Positions 34,245-42,273 of a stretch of 64,000 nucleotides of DNA are shown here, one piece after another. Below the pieces are notes generated by a model that did no database searches, was not told where the DNA came from, and saw nothing but the letters and a program-made list of their open reading frames with translations. Numbering within the stretch: position 1 is the first letter of the stretch; each line of letters starts with the position of its first letter. The position numbers and the translations under genes are program-made. Source of the DNA: Variovorax paradoxus (GTDB taxonomy: Bacteria > Pseudomonadota > Gammaproteobacteria > Burkholderiales > Burkholderiaceae_C); the NCBI RefSeq assembly GCF_030815975.1, contig NZ_JAUSXL010000002.1:2046001-2110000 (forward strand), written 5' to 3'.

Positions 34245-34296
34245 ACCTGCCGGCCGGCACGGCCGACCGGCACCGGGAGTTGTTATTCAGAAGCTG

Positions 34297-36102
34297 ATGT
34301 TTGCAGCCGCGCACTACGCGGCACTGGCGGTCTTTGTCCTTGGCTGCTGGGGTTTCGGGCGCGCGCTGCTGGCGCGCCTCGCGCCGCCGCCGCGCCGGGA
34401 CGCCTGGCTCGAAGCGGCCATGGCCGCGGCCCTGGGCGTGGGCCTGTTCATCTGCGCCTTCCAGGCCTTGGCGATCTTCGGCGCGTTCAAGAAAGAAGCC
34501 ACCGTGGCGCTGATCGCCGCCGGCGTGCTGGCGGCCGCGCTGCAGCTGCGGCCCTGGTGGCGCGAGCTGCGGGCGCTTCGCGCCCCCCGTGCACCGTGGA
34601 CCCGCGCCGAAAGAATCGCCGCCATCGCGCTGGCCTTGGTGGCGCTGCCGGCGCTGGTCGCGCCGCTCGCGCCGCCCGCCGCCTTCGACGAACTGATGTA
34701 CCACCTGCCCTATGCCCGGCAGGTGGCGCAACAGGGCTCCCTGGGCATCCACGAGTGGCTGCGCTACCCCTGGTTCCCGTACAACTACAACCTGCTCTAT
34801 GCCGCCGCGCTGCAAGTGGGCGACGACGTGCTGCCGCACTTTCTCAATGCGCTGGCCGGCGCGCTTTCGGCGGTGATGGTCTATCGCCTCGGCATCCAGC
34901 ACGCGAACCGGCTCACGGCCTGCATCGGCGCGGCCATCTGGGTCGGCATCGGCGACTATTCGAATGCGCTGATCGACATGGGCGTGGCGCTCTTCGTGCT
35001 GAGCGCCTGCGTGGCGCTGTGGTGGTGGCGCGAATCGCAGCCGGTGCAGGGCGGCACGCGCTGGCTCGGTCTGGCGGCGTTCTGCCTGGGCGTGGCCGCG
35101 GGTTCGAAATACCAGGCCCTCACCTTCCTGCCGCTGGTGGCGCTGTTCGTTGTCTGGCACGAGCGCCGGCCCAAGGCGTGGGCGCTGGCGCTGCTTTGCT
35201 TCTTGATTCCGTGCATCTACTGGTATGCACGCAACGCGGTCATGACCGGCGATCCGTTCAACCCGATTGGTGCGCGCGTGTTCGGTTTCACCGACTGGAT
35301 CCCGGCCGACTATGTGCAGCAGGTGGCCGACGTGCGCGACCATGCGGCGCGCCCCAACGCGCTGATCTGGGCCGTGTTCCTGGCGCCGTTCAGCCTGCTG
35401 TGGAAGCGCTCGGCCGCGCTGCGCGCCGCGGGCTGGTTCTGCTTCTATTCCGTGGCCGTGTGGCTTCTGACCTCGCGCTATCCGCGCTACCTCACGGCCT
35501 CGTTTCCGCTGCTCGCGCTGATGGCGGCCATCGGCTGGCAGGTGCTGTTCGGCGGGATGGCCGCGGGCCTGCGCCGCGCGTTCGGGGCCAGGGGCGGGCC
35601 GGCCGGGGCCGTGGCCGCGCCGGTGGCCGCGGCACCTGCCGGCCGCCTGGGCCTTGCCGGCGACTGGATCGTCGTGCTGCTCGTGGCCGCGCTGGCCGCG
35701 GTGTCGCTGCGACAGACCGCTGTCAAGGTCGCGATGATCTCGCCCACGCCCGAAACCCGCGAAGCCTTCCTGCGCCAGCATGTGCCTGGCTATGCCGCCA
35801 TGGACTACCTGCGCCAGCATGCCAACGGGCGCGTCTACCAGATCGCGCTCAACGAGGCGATCTACTACGGCCCCAATCCGATCTGGGGCGACACGCTCGG
35901 CCCCTGGCGCTACCGCGATTTCCTGCTGCTGCTTCCGGGCGACATGGCGCGCAAGCTGGCCGCCAAGGGATTCACGGCCATCGTCATGCCGGCGTCGATG
36001 GTGCCCACGCTGGCCACCCGGCCCGGCTTCGACGAGCATTTCGCCCTGCTGTACGAAAAAGACGGCGGCCGGGTCTACCGCATTCTTTCGACCGCACCAT
36101 GA
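34297..36102 (+). CDS. polytopic membrane glycosyltransferase-like protein (ArnT/PMT-like fold)
   Basis: A 601-residue inner-membrane protein with about ten hydrophobic helices. An early acidic motif AFDELMYHLPYARQ near residue 132 is like the catalytic Asp/Glu loop of GT-C enzymes that take sugar from a polyprenyl-phosphate carrier. It overlaps by four bases with a GT2 gene and is followed by GtrA, which together form a lipid-linked sugar module: GT2 charges the lipid, GtrA flips it, and this protein transfers the sugar outside. The acceptor is unknown. No strong ribosome site precedes the ATG at 34297, so the start may be elsewhere. Confidence 0.75.
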   Translation: MFAAAHYAALAVFVLGCWGFGRALLARLAPPPRRDAWLEAAMAAALGVGLFICAFQALAIFGAFKKEATVALIAAGVLAAALQLRPWWRELRALRAPRAPWTRAERIAAIALALVALPALVAPLAPPAAFDELMYHLPYARQVAQQGSLGIHEWLRYPWFPYNYNLLYAAALQVGDDVLPHFLNALAGALSAVMVYRLGIQHANRLTACIGAAIWVGIGDYSNALIDMGVALFVLSACVALWWWRESQPVQGGTRWLGLAAFCLGVAAGSKYQALTFLPLVALFVVWHERRPKAWALALLCFLIPCIYWYARNAVMTGDPFNPIGARVFGFTDWIPADYVQQVADVRDHAARPNALIWAVFLAPFSLLWKRSAALRAAGWFCFYSVAVWLLTSRYPRYLTASFPLLALMAAIGWQVLFGGMAAGLRRAFGARGGPAGAVAAPVAAAPAGRLGLAGDWIVVLLVAALAAVSLRQTAVKVAMISPTPETREAFLRQHVPGYAAMDYLRQHANGRVYQIALNEAIYYGPNPIWGDTLGPWRYRDFLLLLPGDMARKLAAKGFTAIVMPASMVPTLATRPGFDEHFALLYEKDGGRVYRILSTAP

Positions 36103-37076
36103 CCGACGACAACCCATCCGCCGCAGCCCGCGCCCCGCTACGCATCGCGGCGGTGATCCCCTGCTACAACGAGGCGCTGTCGATCGCGCAGGTGGTCGCG
36201 CAATTCCGCGCGGCGCTACCCGAGGCCGAGATCCACGTCTTCGACAACAACTCGACCGACGACACGGCCGCCATCGCGCGCGCCAGCGGTGCCCTGGTGA
36301 CGCACGTGGCCGCACCCGGCAAGGGCAATGTGGTGCGGCGCATGTTCGCCGACGTCGAGGCCGACGTGTACGTGACGGTCGACGGAGACGCCACCTACGA
36401 CGTGGCCAGCGCACCGCGGCTGGTGGATGCGCTGGTGGCGGGCAACCTCGACATGGTGGTCGGCTGCCGCGTCGACGACGGGCAGAGCGCGCTCACCTAC
36501 CGCGCCGGCCACCGCTTCGGCAACCGGCTGCTCACCGGGGCCGTGGCGCAGCTCTTCGGCGGCGGCCTGACCGACATGCTCTCGGGCTACCGCGTGTTCT
36601 CGCGCCGCTATGCCAAGTCGTTTCCGGCACTCTCGCAGGGCTTCGAGATCGAGACCGAGCTCACGGTGCATGCGCTCGAACTGCGCATGCCCCATGCCGA
36701 GCTCGACACTGTCTACAGCACGCGGCCCGAGGGCTCGCACAGCAAGCTCTCGACCTACCGCGACGGCTGGCGCATCCTGAAGACCATCTGCAAGCTGTTC
36801 ATCAGCGAGCGGCCGCTGCAGTTCTTCTCGATCCTTGCGGCGTTGCTGGCGGTGGGCGCGATCGTGCTGGTCATTCCGCTGCTCATCACCTACCTGCACA
36901 CCGGCCTGGTGCCCCGGCTGCCCACGGCGGTGCTGGCGACGGGCGCCATGCTGGCCGCCATGCTGTCGATGGTGTGCGGCGTCGTGATGCACGCCATCAG
37001 GCTCGGCCGCCGCGAGGCCAAGCGCCTGCGCTACCTGGCGATTCCCGGCGTGCGCCACGGCGCCGCCGCGCGATGA
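36099..37076 (+). CDS. family 2 glycosyltransferase (GtrB/DPM1-like)
   Basis: A 325-residue GT2 protein. The GT-A catalytic domain spans about residues 15-225 with IPCYNEALSI, the nucleotide-sugar DNNSTDDT loop, the metal-binding VDGDATYD and the SGYRVFSRR motif. Two hydrophobic helices at about 240-265 and 275-300 anchor it. The layout is that of enzymes transferring glucose or mannose to undecaprenyl phosphate. Overlaps both neighbours by four bases, so the three genes are coupled. Confidence 0.9.
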   Translation: MTDDNPSAAARAPLRIAAVIPCYNEALSIAQVVAQFRAALPEAEIHVFDNNSTDDTAAIARASGALVTHVAAPGKGNVVRRMFADVEADVYVTVDGDATYDVASAPRLVDALVAGNLDMVVGCRVDDGQSALTYRAGHRFGNRLLTGAVAQLFGGGLTDMLSGYRVFSRRYAKSFPALSQGFEIETELTVHALELRMPHAELDTVYSTRPEGSHSKLSTYRDGWRILKTICKLFISERPLQFFSILAALLAVGAIVLVIPLLITYLHTGLVPRLPTAVLATGAMLAAMLSMVCGVVMHAIRLGRREAKRLRYLAIPGVRHGAAAR

Positions 37077-37462
37077 AGCTCGGCCGGCAGTTCCTGTCGT
37101 TCGCCGTGGTGGGCGCGATCGGCTTCGTGGTCGACGTGGCCGTGCTGTACCTGGTGGCGCCGCTGCTGGGCTGGTACGGCGCGCGGGTGCTGTCCTTCCT
37201 GGCGGCCGCAACGGCCACCTGGGCATTGAACCGGCGCTACACCTTCAAAGCCCGAGACGCCAATGCCTCCGTGCTGCGCGAGTACCTCGGCTATCTGGTC
37301 ACCATGCTGGGCGGCGCCGTCGTCAACTACGGCGCCTATGTGCTCGTGCTGCACTGGGCTTCGGGTGCCTGGGCGCCCGCGGCCGGCGTGGCGCTGGGCA
37401 GCTGCGCGGGACTGGCCGTGAACTTCCTGTCGGCGCGCTACCTGGTGTTCAAGGCGCGGTAG
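37073..37462 (+). CDS. GtrA family membrane protein
   Basis: A 129-residue protein with four hydrophobic helices, the full GtrA length. It opens QFLSFAVVGAIGFVVDVAVLYL, has the conserved WALNRRYTFK after helix 2, and ends NFLSARYLVFK. GtrA is thought to flip polyprenyl-phosphate sugars across the inner membrane. Last gene of the three-gene module; a repeat capable of acting as a terminator follows 35 bases on. Confidence 0.9.
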   Translation: MKLGRQFLSFAVVGAIGFVVDVAVLYLVAPLLGWYGARVLSFLAAATATWALNRRYTFKARDANASVLREYLGYLVTMLGGAVVNYGAYVLVLHWASGAWAPAAGVALGSCAGLAVNFLSARYLVFKAR

Positions 37463-37496
37463 ACGCAGAGGAGTCCGGCGTTGCATCTGCGCCGCT

Positions 37497-37541
37497 GCCC
37501 TCACCCTGGCCCTCTCCCAGGGGGAGAGGGGACAAGAGGGA
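37497..37541. repeat. single GGGAGAGGG palindromic repeat between convergent genes
   Basis: CCCTCTCCC (37510-37518) faces GGGAGAGGG (37522-37530) across a three-base loop, with CCCTCACC before and ACAAG after. Same family as the elements at 48336, 52376 and 63088. Located between the convergent ends of gtrA and the enamidase gene, where its strong hairpin could stop transcription from both sides. Confidence 0.7.
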
Positions 37542-37547
37542 TATCGC

Positions 37548-38747
37548 TCAGTGCGCGCTCGACACCACGACCGGAATCTCGGTGGCCGGCGGCGTGTTGC
37601 GGCTGCGGCCGCAGCGCACGATGCCGTCGATCACCACCATGCCCACGCCCGGGATGTCGCCGAGCTGCACGCTCTCGAGCAGGCCCGGTGCCGGCGAATG
37701 CTGTGCACGGTCCATGAAGACGAAGTCGGCGTCGCGGCCCACTTCGATCAGCCCGCAGTTGAGCTTGCGGATCTTCGCCGTGTTGCCCGTGGCAAAGCAG
37801 AACACCAGCTCGGCCGGAATGTTCGCAATGGACGACAGCATCGCCACCATGCGCAGGATGCCCAGCGGCTGCACGCCCGAGCCCGCGGGCCCGTCGGTGC
37901 CGAGGATCACGCGGTGCGGGCACTTGAGTTCGAGTGCCGCCTTGGCCGCCGCGATGGCGACGCGCTCGTTGCCGTTGTGCACGATCTCGATCGCGCGCGA
38001 ACTCTTCTCGCACAGCTCGCACACATGCGCCTCGGGCAGCGAGGTGTGGCCGCCGTTGATGTGGCCGATGATGTCGGCGTCGGCCTCCAGCACCACGTCC
38101 TTGTCGATCAGGCCCGAGCCCGGGATCGACGGCCCGCCTGTGTGGATGGTGCTCTGGATGCCGTACTTGCGCGCCCAGGCGACCATCTCCTTGGCCTCGT
38201 AGCCGGCTTTGACCGAGCCCAGGCCCACTTCGCCGAGCAGGCCCACGCCCGCGTCGGCGAGTTCCTTGAAGTCGCTCTCGACCATGCCCTTCTCGATCAC
38301 CGGCGCGCCGGCCAGCACCTTCACGCCGCCGGGGCGGAAGTTGTCGAAGGCGCGCTGCGCGGTGATGGCCAGGGCCTTCAATCCGACGATGTCCTTGGGC
38401 CGGCCCGGCAGGTGCACCTCGCCCGCGGAAATCATGGTGGTCACGCCGCCGTGCATGGTGGAGTCGATCCAGCCGATCTGGCCCTGGCGCGGCGTCCAGT
38501 CGCCGAACACCGGATGCACGTGGCTGTCGATCAGGCCCGGCGCCACACAGGTCTTCTTCGCGTCGATGACGGTCTGCGCGCCTTCGAGGTCGCAGTCCTT
38601 TTCCTTGCCGACCTGGGCGATCAGGCCGTCGTTCACCACGATGGTGTCGGCGTCCAGGATGGGCTTGTCGATGTCGCCCGAGAGCAAGAGCCCTATGTTC
38701 TTGATGACGACCTTGCCCGACTTTGCGCCGGCTGCGATTTCTGCCAT
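37548..38747 (-). CDS. ena: enamidase-like amidohydrolase (1,4,5,6-tetrahydro-6-oxonicotinate hydrolase)
   Basis: A 399-residue amidohydrolase. Metal sites are HVHPVFGDW near residue 65, the histidine in STIHTGGPS, HINGGHTS and the aspartate in LGTDGPAGSG. I recognise it as an enamidase, the Fe-Zn enzyme of nicotinate fermentation in Eubacterium barkeri, which opens tetrahydro-oxonicotinate to 2-formylglutarate and ammonia. The 6-hydroxynicotinate reductase gene at 40654 makes exactly that substrate, which strengthens the call. ATG at 38747 is used, since an earlier in-frame start lies in a repeat. Expected cytoplasmic. Runs with the TetR and fpr genes on the minus strand. Confidence 0.82.
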   Translation of the reverse strand: MAEIAAGAKSGKVVIKNIGLLLSGDIDKPILDADTIVVNDGLIAQVGKEKDCDLEGAQTVIDAKKTCVAPGLIDSHVHPVFGDWTPRQGQIGWIDSTMHGGVTTMISAGEVHLPGRPKDIVGLKALAITAQRAFDNFRPGGVKVLAGAPVIEKGMVESDFKELADAGVGLLGEVGLGSVKAGYEAKEMVAWARKYGIQSTIHTGGPSIPGSGLIDKDVVLEADADIIGHINGGHTSLPEAHVCELCEKSSRAIEIVHNGNERVAIAAAKAALELKCPHRVILGTDGPAGSGVQPLGILRMVAMLSSIANIPAELVFCFATGNTAKIRKLNCGLIEVGRDADFVFMDRAQHSPAPGLLESVQLGDIPGVGMVVIDGIVRCGRSRNTPPATEIPVVVSSAH

Positions 38748-38751
38748 GGAG

Positions 38752-39546
38752 TCAAGCCTCCCGCCGGGCCGCCCCAAGGGAGGCTTGCGCCCCCTTGGGG
38801 GGCCGCGAACGAACGTGAGCGATGGGGGTCATTTTTACCTCGTCGTGGGGTGGGATGTTGTTGTTGTCCTGCGCTTCGTCCGCACGCACGGTGCGCAGCA
38901 CGGTCTCGATCACGAAGTCTTCCCAGTGCGTGATCGCCTCGGGCGACTCCAGCGGTTCGCCGAGGAAGGCCGTGAGCGTGTGCCGGTTGGAGGTGTAGAA
39001 ATAGCCGGTGGACGCGATCAGCAGGTAGATGTCGCGCGCGATCAGGCCCTTGCGGAACAGGCCCTGGGCCGCGCCGCTGGCGAGGATCTCGGCAATGATC
39101 GCCACCGCCCGCGACGAGTATTCGCGCGCCCGCAGCGACTTCGAAATGTGCCGGCCCTTGTGCAGGTTCTCGGTGTTCAGCAGCGTCACGAACTCGGGGT
39201 TCTTGCGGTAGTAGCCCAGCACGAAGCGGATGACTTCGGTGAGCGCCTCCACGGGCCGGCTCGCGTCGAGCGCAATGGCGGCCTCGGCATCGTCCATGCG
39301 CTTGTAGATGCCTTCGAGCACCGCGATGAACAGGCCTTCCTTGCTGCCGAAGTAGTAGTAGATCATCCGGTCGTACGACTTGGCGGCCTTGGAGATTTTC
39401 TCCACGCTGCCGCCGTCGTAGCCGTACCTGGCGAACACCTTGGTCGCCGACTTCAGGATGCTGTCGCGCGTGGCCTGCGCCGCGGCCTCGCGCACGCCGG
39501 TGCGGCGCTGGGGCTTGGGCTTGGTGGCGGTGCGGCTGTCGGCCAT
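38752..39546 (-). CDS. TetR-family regulator of the nicotinate cluster
   Basis: A 264-residue TetR protein. The helix-turn-helix is at about residues 25-72 (RDSILKSATKVFARYGYDGGSVEKISKAAKSYDRMIYYYFGSKEGLF) and a ligand-binding domain follows. The last 17 or so residues (RPPKGAQASLGAARREA) are encoded by a repeat (38768-38806) and are not typical of the family. It lies between enamidase and fpr, with the stop four bases before the enamidase start. It is the only dedicated regulator in the 37-57 kb cluster, so it probably responds to nicotinate or 6-hydroxynicotinate. Confidence 0.85.
   Translation of the reverse strand: MADSRTATKPKPQRRTGVREAAAQATRDSILKSATKVFARYGYDGGSVEKISKAAKSYDRMIYYYFGSKEGLFIAVLEGIYKRMDDAEAAIALDASRPVEALTEVIRFVLGYYRKNPEFVTLLNTENLHKGRHISKSLRAREYSSRAVAIIAEILASGAAQGLFRKGLIARDIYLLIASTGYFYTSNRHTLTAFLGEPLESPEAITHWEDFVIETVLRTVRADEAQDNNNIPPHDEVKMTPIAHVRSRPPKGAQASLGAARREA
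38768..38806. repeat. CCCCAAGGG/CCCTTGGGG repeat inside the TetR C-terminus
   Basis: Nine-base arms at 38772-38780 and 38792-38800 are perfect inverse complements around an 11-base loop. The repeat is read in frame as the tail of the TetR protein. This is a different repeat family from the GGGAGAGGG type. Its GGAGG may also help the enamidase start on the minus strand. Confidence 0.65.
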
Positions 39547-39565
39547 CGTGCGCGCGGCGTCCCGC

Positions 39566-40339
39566 CTATTTTTCAGCGAAGGCGCGTTCGACCACGAAGT
39601 CGCCGGGTGTCGAGGTATTGCCTTCCTTGAAGCCGCGCTTCTCCAGGATGTGCTTCAGGTCCACCAGGAGGCCCGGGCTGCCGCACAGCATCACGCGGTC
39701 TTCCACCGGGTTGATCGCGGGCAGGTCGAGGTCGTCGGTGAGCTTGTTGCTCTCGATCAGGTCGGTGATGCGGCCCTGATTGCGGAACTCCTCGCGCGTG
39801 ACCGTTGGGTAGTAGAGCAGCTGCTTGGCCACCATCTCGCCCAGGAACTCGTGCTTGGGCAGGTGGTCGATCACAAGGTCGTGGTAGGCCAGCTCGTCGA
39901 CCTGGCGCACGCCGTGCACCAGGATGACCTGCTCGAACTTCTCGTAGGTGTCCGGGTCGCGGATGATGCTCATGAACGGTGCGAGGCCCGTGCCCGTGCC
40001 GAACAGGTACAGGCGCTTGCCCGGCAGCGTGTAGTCGATCAGCAGCGTGCCGGTGGGCTTGCGCCCCACGATAACGGTGTCGCCCACCTGGATGTGCTGC
40101 AGCTTCGAGGTCAGCGGGCCCTCTTCCACCTTGATGCTCAGGAACTCGAGATGCTCCTCGTAGTTCGGGCTCACGATGCTGTAGGCGCGCAGCAGGGGCT
40201 TGTTGTTGACCTTCAGGCCGATCATCGTGAAATGACCGTTCGAGAAGCGCAGCGCCGGGTCGCGCGTGGTGGTGAAGGTGAACAGGCGGTCGGTCCAGTG
40301 GTGGACGCTCAGGACGCGTTCTTCGCTGAAAGCACTCAT
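39566..40339 (-). CDS. fpr: ferredoxin--NADP+ reductase
   Basis: A 257-residue bacterial FNR. The FAD-binding motif RAYSIVSP is near residue 50, the NADP loop is LFGTGTGLAPFMSIIRDP near 110, there is a CGSP loop, and the C-terminal VERAFAEK is typical of the Azotobacter/Pseudomonas subclass. ATG at 40339 is chosen for a family-typical N-terminus (MSAFSEERV); the frame could extend 32 codons upstream. It is divergent from the hydroxynicotinate reductase gene. Known 6-hydroxynicotinate reductase uses ferredoxin, so this enzyme may feed it electrons from NADPH. Confidence 0.93.
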   Translation of the reverse strand: MSAFSEERVLSVHHWTDRLFTFTTTRDPALRFSNGHFTMIGLKVNNKPLLRAYSIVSPNYEEHLEFLSIKVEEGPLTSKLQHIQVGDTVIVGRKPTGTLLIDYTLPGKRLYLFGTGTGLAPFMSIIRDPDTYEKFEQVILVHGVRQVDELAYHDLVIDHLPKHEFLGEMVAKQLLYYPTVTREEFRNQGRITDLIESNKLTDDLDLPAINPVEDRVMLCGSPGLLVDLKHILEKRGFKEGNTSTPGDFVVERAFAEK

Positions 40340-40503
40340 ACGGAACTCAAGAGTTGGTTGAAACAGTGGAAGGTGGCGGGGCCGAGGTGCACGCTTGTGG
40401 GGCGTGCGTGCCGTGGCCGGCTGCGAACCCTCCATTGTCGTTGGTCGGAAAAACCCCGATGAACACCGCGAGAAAACACCATTGCAAGCATCGGGCCCGT
40501 TTG

Positions 40504-40558
40504 CTACATTGACCGTGAATGTAGTGAACGCAACATGAAAGTGTAGGGAATGCTACAC
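40504..40558. promoter_or_regulatory. two inverted repeats in the fpr-hnr divergent region
   Basis: CTACATT/AATGTAG (40504-40524) and GTGTAG/CTACAC (40541-40558) are perfect palindromes sharing the CTAC/GTAG end. TTGACC at 40509-40514 inside the first could be a -35 with AACATG at 40532 as a weak -10, so the second palindrome would overlap the start of transcription toward hnr. They are good candidates for TetR operators. The remainder of the 314-bp gap (40340-40653) shows nothing else I recognise. Confidence 0.5.
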
Positions 40559-40653
40559 AAACGGAAGGCGGCGCACAAGCGGGCAGACGGCACGTTTGTT
40601 GCAACCCCCGCCGAACGGTATTGCCCCACACACACGCCCACGAGATCGCCCCG

Positions 40654-42270
40654 ATGACAGAACACACCAAGACAGATGGCCTCCCCGGCATGGACATGCC
40701 GGTGGTCGCCGAAGCCGGCGCCGGCGGATTCGGCAAGGCCCCGCCGCGCAACGAGAAGATGAGCACGGCCAAGGTCGAGTGCAACGCCTGCCCGGTGCTG
40801 TGCCAGATCTCCGACGGCCGCACCGGCGCCTGCGACCGCTATGCGAACAGGGAAGGCGTGCTGGTGCGCGTCGACCCCGTCGTGCTGCTGCGCCGCGAGA
40901 TCGCGAGCGAGGCGCCCACGCTGGTCCCCTTCGACCGCCCCGCCGCCGACAAGGTGGAAGGAGGCGCGCCCGACTGGAACGGCGACCTGCTGCACGCCGA
41001 CGAAGTCTTCGTGACTGGCGTGGGCTCGTCCACCACCTACCCCGACTACAAGCCCGCGCCCTTCATCGTGGCTTCCAAGGCCCAGGGCGTCGACATGGTC
41101 ACCGTCGTCACCGAAGGCATCTTCAGCTATTGCAGCTTCAAGGTGAAGATCGACACCGACCGCTTCCTCGGCTCCGAGCAGGCCAACGTGCGCTACCGCG
41201 GCGAGGTCGTGGGCCATGTCACCACGGCCGAGTACGGCTCGCAGATGCTGTCCCTGGGCGGCGTGCACCACCTCACCGGTGGCAGCAAGAAGGAAGGCCG
41301 CATGACGGCCGAGCTGATGCAGCTCCTGGGCAACAAGAAGGCCGTCGAGTGCACCATCGACGGCGGCTCCACGCTCGTCATCCAGGCGGGCAGGGCGCCC
41401 ATCGTCAACGGGGTCGAAGAGCAGCGCATGCGCGTGGGCTGCGGCTCGGCGGCCGTGGGCATCTTCGCGCGCCAGTTCGCGGGCGTGGCCGACGAGGTGG
41501 TGGTGGTGGACGACCACATCACCGGCGTGCTCACCGAGCACCAGGCCGGGCGCTGCCTCGACATGGCGCCTTCGGGCATCCAGATGCTGGGACGCAAGTC
41601 CACGCCGGGGCGCTACTTCCAGGTGGCGAACCCGGGCAACGGCTGGGGCGGCACCGACATTGCCGATCCGCTCTCGATCATCGAGGGCTGGGAAGAGGGC
41701 GTGGCGCGGCCGGGCCTGCGCCTGTTGATGACATCGACCACCGGCGAGCATGCGCAGTGGTACGTGCTCGACGAGGCGCTCAAGCCGGTCGAACAGCCGA
41801 TGCCGCCCGAAGTGCGCCGCATCGTCGAGCGCATCGGCGAGAACTGCGAACCATCGCTGTGCACCGTGCTGTTCCTCGGTGGTGCGGGCGGGTCCCTGCG
41901 CGCCGGCGTCACCGAAAACCCTGTGCTGCTGACGCGCGCCATCAAGCGCGCGCTGGTCAACGTGACCTGCGGCGGCGCGCCGGCCTATGTGTGGCCCGGT
42001 GGCGGCATCACCGTGATGGCCGACGTCATGCGCATGCCCGACAACAGCTTTGGCACGGTGCCCACGCCGGCCATCGTGGCGCCCATCGAGTTCAGCATGC
42101 GGCAGGCCGACTACGAAGCGCTCGGCGGCCACATGGAGCACATCTTCCCGCTCGAGCAGGCGCTCGCGCGCGGCGCGTGGCAGGAAGACGGCGCACCGCT
42201 GGCGCGCCAGTGGCTCGTCATGGACGATGCGAACCCGTGGCCGCTCGGCCACACCCCCATGCTGGGCTGA
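40654..42270 (+). CDS. hnr: 6-hydroxynicotinate reductase
   Basis: A 538-residue iron-sulfur flavoenzyme-like protein, recognised as 6-hydroxynicotinate reductase, which uses reduced ferredoxin to make 1,4,5,6-tetrahydro-6-oxonicotinate. A cysteine cluster CNACPVLCQISDGRTGACDRY near residues 43-63 is set up for an Fe-S centre. The E. barkeri enzyme carries a covalently bound flavin; DGRTGAC here resembles the ApbE flavinylation motif D-x-x-T-G-A-T/S except for the last residue. No signal peptide. ATG at 40654 is preferred over a TTG at 40621. It is followed three bases later by an ApbE-like gene. Confidence 0.85.
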   Translation: MTEHTKTDGLPGMDMPVVAEAGAGGFGKAPPRNEKMSTAKVECNACPVLCQISDGRTGACDRYANREGVLVRVDPVVLLRREIASEAPTLVPFDRPAADKVEGGAPDWNGDLLHADEVFVTGVGSSTTYPDYKPAPFIVASKAQGVDMVTVVTEGIFSYCSFKVKIDTDRFLGSEQANVRYRGEVVGHVTTAEYGSQMLSLGGVHHLTGGSKKEGRMTAELMQLLGNKKAVECTIDGGSTLVIQAGRAPIVNGVEEQRMRVGCGSAAVGIFARQFAGVADEVVVVDDHITGVLTEHQAGRCLDMAPSGIQMLGRKSTPGRYFQVANPGNGWGGTDIADPLSIIEGWEEGVARPGLRLLMTSTTGEHAQWYVLDEALKPVEQPMPPEVRRIVERIGENCEPSLCTVLFLGGAGGSLRAGVTENPVLLTRAIKRALVNVTCGGAPAYVWPGGGITVMADVMRMPDNSFGTVPTPAIVAPIEFSMRQADYEALGGHMEHIFPLEQALARGAWQEDGAPLARQWLVMDDANPWPLGHTPMLG

Positions 42271-42273
42271 GCC

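Noticed and set aside
34248..34272. Hairpin between metH and the glycosyltransferase gene as a terminator
   Set aside because: GC stem without a T-run; could simply be composition.
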